A program made the translations under genes and the position numbers. Under the pieces are notes generated by a model, which searched no databases, had not been told where the DNA came from, and saw nothing but the letters and a program-made list of their open reading frames with translations. A DNA stretch of 64,000 nucleotides from Nymphaea colorata. Its lineage: Eukaryota; Streptophyta; Magnoliopsida; Nymphaeales; Nymphaeaceae. The DNA lies in the NCBI RefSeq assembly GCF_008831285.2, contig NW_022204507.1:2588814-2652813 (forward strand). Direction: 5' to 3'. Shown piece by piece: positions 59,083 through 64,000 of the stretch; the first letter of the stretch is position 1, and each line of letters begins with the position of its first letter.

Positions 59083-59251
59083 ACCGAATGTTGTTCGAAA
59101 TGACCGACAGAGGCTTGTGAGCCTTTGTTTGACGCTTCGCATCTTAAAGCACAACCCCCTTTTTATGGTATCAGAGCGAGCTGCCCTCTGCCTTCAAAGT
59201 GTTCTAGGTCTTCTTCAGCCTTTCATCTTCGTGTCTAGTCTTCTGTTTTCC
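59083..59251. repeat. Shuffled viral fragments before the gap
   Basis: Bases 59083-59145 match the right-arm sequence near 55577-55640 (end of the small ORF). Then 59146-59177 is a plus-oriented primer-site segment (TGGTATCAGAGC at 59166-59177), directly followed by a copy of 53527-53600 (pregenome 5' leader). The joint uses a shared CAGAGC. Confidence 0.75.
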
Positions 59252-59351
59252 NNNNNNNNNNNNNNNNNNNNNNNNNNNNNNNNNNNNNNNNNNNNNNNNN
59301 NNNNNNNNNNNNNNNNNNNNNNNNNNNNNNNNNNNNNNNNNNNNNNNNNNN
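59252..59351. other. Assembly gap (100 N)
   Basis: Exactly 100 N, the usual placeholder for a gap of unknown size. It falls inside viral leader sequence on the left and unrelated sequence on the right. Confidence 0.99.
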
Positions 59352-59516
59352 AATTGCCCTACATGTTCTCCAATTCATTCTTAATGGAAGCTATGGCTTA
59401 ACTTTCTTCTTTTCCTTCATAAACATGATAATAGTTGCTTTGCATGATTAGAAACTTTTCAGTTCCTTTAGTTTCGCGTGCAGCTAGCCTTAACTTGCAT
59501 ATAATTCTTTTGGGAA

Positions 59517-59919
59517 GAATTGAAGATCATGGAGCTATCTAATCTCTGGTCTTAAATATTGGAACTTAATTAAGCGGGGACATATATAGTTTTCATGGCT
59601 TGCTGGGTTTCTGAAAGCTAAACAATGTAATAGATGAAAAGCTGATTGTGTGTCCATTCACTCAAAAGAAGAGAAAAAACAGACCTTGGAGGAGCAGTTA
59701 AATGGAAATCGATTTACTGAATTGAAGATCATGGAGCTATCTAATCTCTGGTCTTAAATATTGGAACTTAATTAAGCGGGGACATATATAGTTTTCATGG
59801 CTTGCTGGGTTTCTGAAAGCTAAACAATGTAATAGATGAAAAGCTGATTGTGTGTCCATTCACTCAAAAGAAGAGAAAAAACAGACCTTGGAGGAGCAGT
59901 TAAATGGAAATCGATTTAC
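59517..59919. repeat. Perfect 202-bp tandem duplication
   Basis: Units start at 59517 and 59719, spacing 202 bp, with no difference that I can see over about 200 bp. It lies only 165 bp right of the gap. It has no coding capacity. It is either a very recent duplication or an assembly artefact at the contig end. Confidence 0.9.
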
Positions 59920-62564
59920 CTAGCTTGTAGCTCCTTTTGTTGATGAGGAACGTGCATACTCCATGAATTCATAACCACCTCTCTCTACATGTCGAACCAG
60001 ACATTGCTGCCTGCTGTTTTTGTGAAACGCCATTAATTGGTGGCCAAGCCAGAAACTGTGCTGCTAACGTCACACAGTAACGGAAAGGATGGTGTACACT
60101 TATGTAGGCGAACTGAGAAGCCGACCTAGCCTTTTTTTCTCTCTTTTTTTCCTTCTGACTCTTTGGCAGAAGGGCCAATTTGTCACGATCTCCGTGTGTG
60201 ACATGTGGATGCATTCAATATATCTATCTGGTTTCTCTTCCTCCATGGCGCAAAATTGTCCGCGCACTTGTATTTTTTTTCCCTTTAATTTCCAAAAATT
60301 TTTCTTTCCTAATTTCAAACACCAAAGATGAAGATCAATTGCTCGAGTGGCGTATATTCGATCTTCCAGTGTAAATCCTAAAGATGCATGGACTGCATGC
60401 TAAAAGAAGCTGGCTGTCCACCACTTTCCTTCTCCTCCTTTGCCTCCAAGGCCCTTCATATATGCATATAAACCATGGTCGTCTAGCTACTTCTCAGTCG
60501 GTGCAGAAGGGAATAGAAGGTCATGTACGATTGGAAAGAAAAGTTTTGGATATATAAGCAAAGATGCGGAGGCATACCTTCAAAGCTGGTATGCCTGTCT
60601 CCCTGGCTGTCTACTTGTTAGTTGTGTGTCCCTAGACTCACTAAAGCATTGGTATTCCTGTCTCATTTCATAAGTTGCGTTAATGGACAATATGAAGATG
60701 ATCAGAAATGGCCAAATTGAACGAGTAGGGTTCACACTTATAAAATGTCACTACAAATGCAATTTATTGCCATTTACGTCGGCTTAAGCCATCCGTTTAG
60801 GCAAAACCCGTTACCAATATCACATTGGCGATGCCATTTGAACTATTGACGATGGCAAAAGCCATTGCCAATAGCATACTTTCTTGTTGTGATGTGCACT
60901 TGGATCTTTTGTAAGTGTTTCATGTTACTGATGTAGGAATTTGTTTGAGAGAATTCTGTCTTGCTTCCCATGCACTGGTACATGGAAATTATGAATGGTC
61001 AAGCTCCCTTTTCCAGTTAATGAGATGAGGGTACTCCTTTCCAAGTCTTATTTTCACTTGCATTTCTATTTTCTTTTAGATTATGACAAGTGGATACCAC
61101 TATATAGGCCTAGAAATGCCCAGAAAATTTGAAAAAACATAGCCAAACATGACTTCAAATAGTGAATTAAGGAATTTTGATGTTATATTATAGCTAATTT
61201 GGATGAGATTTTCCTTTTCCAATTAATGACACCAGTATTTTTTTTTCTATTTTTCTCTTTGTGCAATTTGCTATATTTGGATAATTGTTTAACTGAACTT
61301 TTGCTTTTTATGGTCATTTGTACCAACCAAAACCCCATACAATTAACTAACAAGCAAATAATTTTGTCCAATCTAATTGACAGGGATGTTATACCTCATA
61401 TTGTTGCCTATTGCTTAAGCTTTCTTGCCACATCCCTATATGATAATTCTTTTCTTACAAATTTTGAACTCTCTCATACATGATAATCTTTTTTTTCAAT
61501 GGTTCAAACGATGTTGACCTTTGTGGTGCTAAGTTATACGGTTTGTCGGGTGAGGTACCATTTGTTTGTTTGTTAGAGGTGTCTGAATATGGATCCATGT
61601 TAGATCTCTATATCTCAGCCACTTGTGGGCAGGAAACACATGGATGATGTCAACCCAGCTGACCTTATTCTCAGTGGTAGGTGGCCACAATACAACACTT
61701 GTTTAATATTTGTTTTACATTTTTAAATATTTTTGGTCAAATTATAACTTAGCAACCAAACGTGCTTACCTAAGACCAGGTTGCTAAGTCAGCATGATTT
61801 CCCTTAAAACTTAGTTTAAGAAAACGGGCTCCTAGAGCCTGTTTGGCAATGAAAAAAGTTGTCTGAATCTGCCCTAAAATTAGGGCAGTTTCATGAAATA
61901 TTAGGCTACGATATTATCAATTTATCAGTCTTTTAATGCAGCTTCATATATACTGTTAGTATTGCCTAGTGACCTGAAAGTAGACTCTCTTGTATGTTTA
62001 GGGTCAAATAGGCACACAAAGTCATTTTCTTCAAATACAATAACACATCTAAAAATTTTGAAAAGTATAGTTCTACGTACGGTGACAACCTGCTGAAATG
62101 ATGGATAGTGGATAGCCTTTGTCACCAGCAGGATGAAGCTTTCCAATGAGCTCAGCTTCATGTCATACTCAGTAGGTGTGGCGAATCATATCGTTTAATT
62201 TGTTGCTTCGATTTTCCACCAAAATTTATGAATCCCAACTGACCATTTAGATCAGGTGATGAAACAAATCATGTTGTTAAGAAAGCATCAATATTGGCAG
62301 CTTATATATATGTCAAATGTGACTATTGCCAACAAGAGGTAGCTCATAAGGGGAGATGCTGGTGTGCTGCCAACAGCAGACATGGTCGGTAACGCGTCAT
62401 GTGGAGCTGAACGGGTGGGAAATGAAGCTGATCTATATCGCCCCTTTGCTCACTGCCAGCAGCCATCGCCATGTGTGATAGCTGCCCTTCTCCACTGCAG
62501 AGCTGTCAATATTAATATTCAAAATATTTTAAACTGACAACAACTCACCATGCAGCTCACCATA
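59920..62564. other. Non-coding stretch between gap and element G
   Basis: Apart from the CACTA-ended mini-element (60749-60891), no gene or clear element is visible. I looked for beta-lactamase-like exons that would complete the ABC1K gene and saw none. A segment at about 61830-61900 (GAGCCTGTTTGGCAATG) resembles the ends of hAT-type MITEs. Confidence 0.35.
60749..60891. mobile_element. 143-bp CACTA-type mini-element
   Basis: Begins CACTACAA and ends TTGTTGTG, the terminal signature of CACTA transposons with one mismatch. ATGT flanks it on both sides (60745-60748 and 60892-60895), at least covering the usual three-base duplication. The interior repeats short GCCATTG/CAATGGC-like words in both orientations. 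It has no coding capacity. Confidence 0.5.
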
Positions 62565-62977
62565 TGTTAATTTTGGGAAAAAAGATAACACCTACCCACA
62601 ATCATAGCAACTCACCATGCATGAAGGTTGGAAAGAAAATATTGCATGATAAACTTGGAAAGAATACAACGCATGATCACAACTCCTCATGTATGAATTA
62701 TGGAAAGAGGGTGATGTATGATCAAGAAATGGATCTGACACCACATGCAGCTACAAATCAGGAACAAGGTTGTAGCAATGAATGCATGTAGAAATTATTG
62801 TGAAAACAAATTCTTCTAAATAAAGCTGAAGGAAATTCAAAAATTAATATTGACCCATCCCTTGTATAAAGTACAAGGCAATAAAAGAAGACTCATCATC
62901 GTTTTGATGGCTCAGTAGCATGATGCAGGATAATATCTGAACCATGTTAAATTTCTCTTTTTCCATCATCCTTTTCA
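62565..62977 (+). repeat. Putative 5' LTR of copia element G
   Basis: The right end (CTTTTCA, 62977) is fixed by the primer site that follows. The left end at TGTTAATTTTGGG (62565) is a guess from the TG rule. A TATAAAG box lies at about 62875. The partner LTR is outside the window. Confidence 0.45.
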
Positions 62978-62989
62978 TGGTATCAGAGC
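62978..62989 (+). other. Primer binding site of element G
   Basis: TGGTATCAGAGC, initiator tRNA-Met type. Confidence 0.8.
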
Positions 62990-63041
62990 CGTGCAAGCCC
63001 TTTTGGGACCTTCTCTTACTGATTTCTTTTCTACTACTTTA

Positions 63042-64000
63042 ATGGCATCATCCTCAGCAACGTCATTGGCTAAGTTCTCTTTTCCTTCAAATGTGAATGT
63101 TGCTAATTTTGTCTCGGTCAAGTTCACGCATAAGAATTTTCTTCTCTGGCAAACTCATATGCTTGGCCTCATAGAAAGCCAGGATCTTCTTGAGTTTATT
63201 GGTGGCACTATTCCTACGTCAAGTTCACAATTGAACATTTGAAACTACAGAAAATGGTGAACCTATCAACAGCCTTAATCTTGATTTCAGTGACCTGGAA
63301 AAATCAGATCGATTGCTTCAAGGCTAGCTTTCAGTATCTCTGTCTGAAGAGGTGTTCAGTCTAGTCATTGGACACAAGACTTCAGCAGAAGTATCGATGA
63401 CCTTAACAACAACATTTGCACGTGAGTCAAAAGAGAGACATTTTCTATCGAATAGGAAATTACAAACTTATCAAAAACAAGATAAGTCCATTACCGAGTA
63501 CATCACTGGATTGAAGTCTATTTTTGATGAACTAGCTGCTATAGGCAAGCCTCTCAATGATGAAGATAAAGTTTTTTGGTTGATGACTGGTTATGAAGCC
63601 TTCTTCACCTCTATTCATATGCCACCAATTTTGTTGTATCGTAAAGGTGCCCTGTTACTTTAAAATCATGAGAGCATGAAGATCCTTAGTGCAAGCAAAA
63701 GCAAGTTGAATGCTAATGTTGCATTTCTCACCCAGCAGACAGGAAATCAAAATAACAAGGGTCGCTACAACAACAATAAATGCAGAAACAACAATCACTT
63801 TAACTGAAGAGGCCGTGGATTTGTTCCAGTTTCTTAATCTCGTGACAATCATGGATCAGCCAACTCTAATGGAGCTTCTTCAAACAAACCGAAGGTACCA
63901 TGCCAAATATGTGGACAAAATAATCACTCTTCTCTTAAATATTATCATATATTTGATCAGTCATATCAACCACGAGATGTACCTCAAGCATTCACTAATC
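63042..64000 (+). pseudogene. Copia element G gag, decayed, runs off the window
   Basis: ATG 63042 begins MASSSATSLAKFSFPSNVNV; VKFTHKNFLLWQTHMLGLIE matches the copia gag N-terminus. A TGA stops it at 63240-63242. A later frame (63352-63663) has TYQKQDKSITEYITGLKSIF and DELAAIGKPLNDEDKV, the UBN2-type gag core. The knuckle at about 63900 reads CQICGQNNHSSLKYYH, with the last zinc Cys replaced by Tyr. Several frameshifts and stops are present. Related to the element F type rather than A/B/E. Confidence 0.8.

Larger units (their letters stand above)
50121..59251. mobile_element. Rearranged endogenous caulimovirid (badnavirus-like) cluster
   Basis: The cluster holds protease, reverse transcriptase and RNase H of Caulimoviridae type, an intergenic promoter, a tRNA-Met primer site, a coiled-coil ORF and a movement-protein-like fragment, rearranged with one large inversion and several deletions. 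No LTRs or integrase are present, as expected for pararetroviruses. It interrupts copia element E on the left and ends at the assembly gap on the right. Gene order and the movement-protein-like piece suggest badnavirus/tungrovirus relatives; the genus is not fixed. Both polyprotein copies are broken and the coat-protein zinc knuckle is not found, so this is a defective relic. Confidence 0.92.

Noticed and set aside
59970-62560. Missing C-terminal exons of the ABC1K gene
   Set aside because: Plus-strand frames were read for beta-lactamase-like motifs and none was convincing.

Overview
The window is nuclear DNA of a flowering plant. The evidence is an ABC1-family kinase gene split into many short exons with GT/AG introns, several generations of Ty1/copia LTR retrotransposons primed by initiator tRNA-Met, TA-dinucleotide tracts, MITE-like elements, and an endogenous plant pararetrovirus (Caulimoviridae, badnavirus-like). 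Nothing in the sequence identifies the species. One run of exactly 100 N (59252-59351) marks a scaffold gap. I see no rRNA, tRNA or CRISPR array.

Layout. 1-11.5 kb is gene-poor repeat land: a degenerate four-copy tandem repeat (770-2014), two members of a MITE-like family (4070-4406, 5657-5991), a leader-like GC/CT-rich stretch near 6.13-6.38 kb, and two copies of a decayed copia RT/RNase H fragment on the minus strand (about 7.87-9.70 kb). 11.5-18.1 kb holds two minus-strand copia pieces: element A (3' LTR plus most of gag-pol, 5' end lost) and element C (5' LTR plus the start of gag). 19339-24590 is element B, a complete copia with 283-bp LTRs, an AATAT target duplication and a broken gag-pol. 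25340-30047 is element F, a different complete copia with 276-bp LTRs and a CTCAT duplication. 30-36.6 kb is duplicated segments, a third MITE copy, TA tracts and no convincing gene.

The only host gene read with confidence is the ABC1K gene on the plus strand (leader exons about 37.3-38.7 kb, coding exons 38750-41801; 493 codons with the KxGQ, ATP-binding Lys, ExD, DPHPGN and DFG motifs). Its reading frame is still open at the last visible donor site (41801). The plant proteins it resembles carry a further C-terminal beta-lactamase-like domain that is not in the window, so the gene either runs through a very long TE-filled intron or is interrupted.

Directly downstream lies a nest. Element D (copia, minus, 42644-45550) is cut in its integrase by the 5' LTR of element E (copia, plus, 45551-50120). 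E is itself cut in RNase H by a rearranged endogenous caulimovirid cluster (50121-59251). The core of that cluster is a near-perfect 3.1-kb inverted repeat (50636-53746 and 55022-58125). Each arm contains protease, reverse transcriptase, RNase H, a small overlapping 132-residue ORF and the viral promoter region. The 1.3-kb loop holds the leader, a coiled-coil ORF and the start of the polyprotein. Movement-protein and coat-protein coding is largely deleted, and each arm carries its own frameshift. A locus of this shape could yield virus-matching double-stranded RNA, and it may sit inside a host intron; this is the most interesting object in the window.

After the gap come a perfect 202-bp tandem duplication, a 143-bp CACTA-ended mini-element and the decayed 5' end of another copia (element G), which runs off the right edge.
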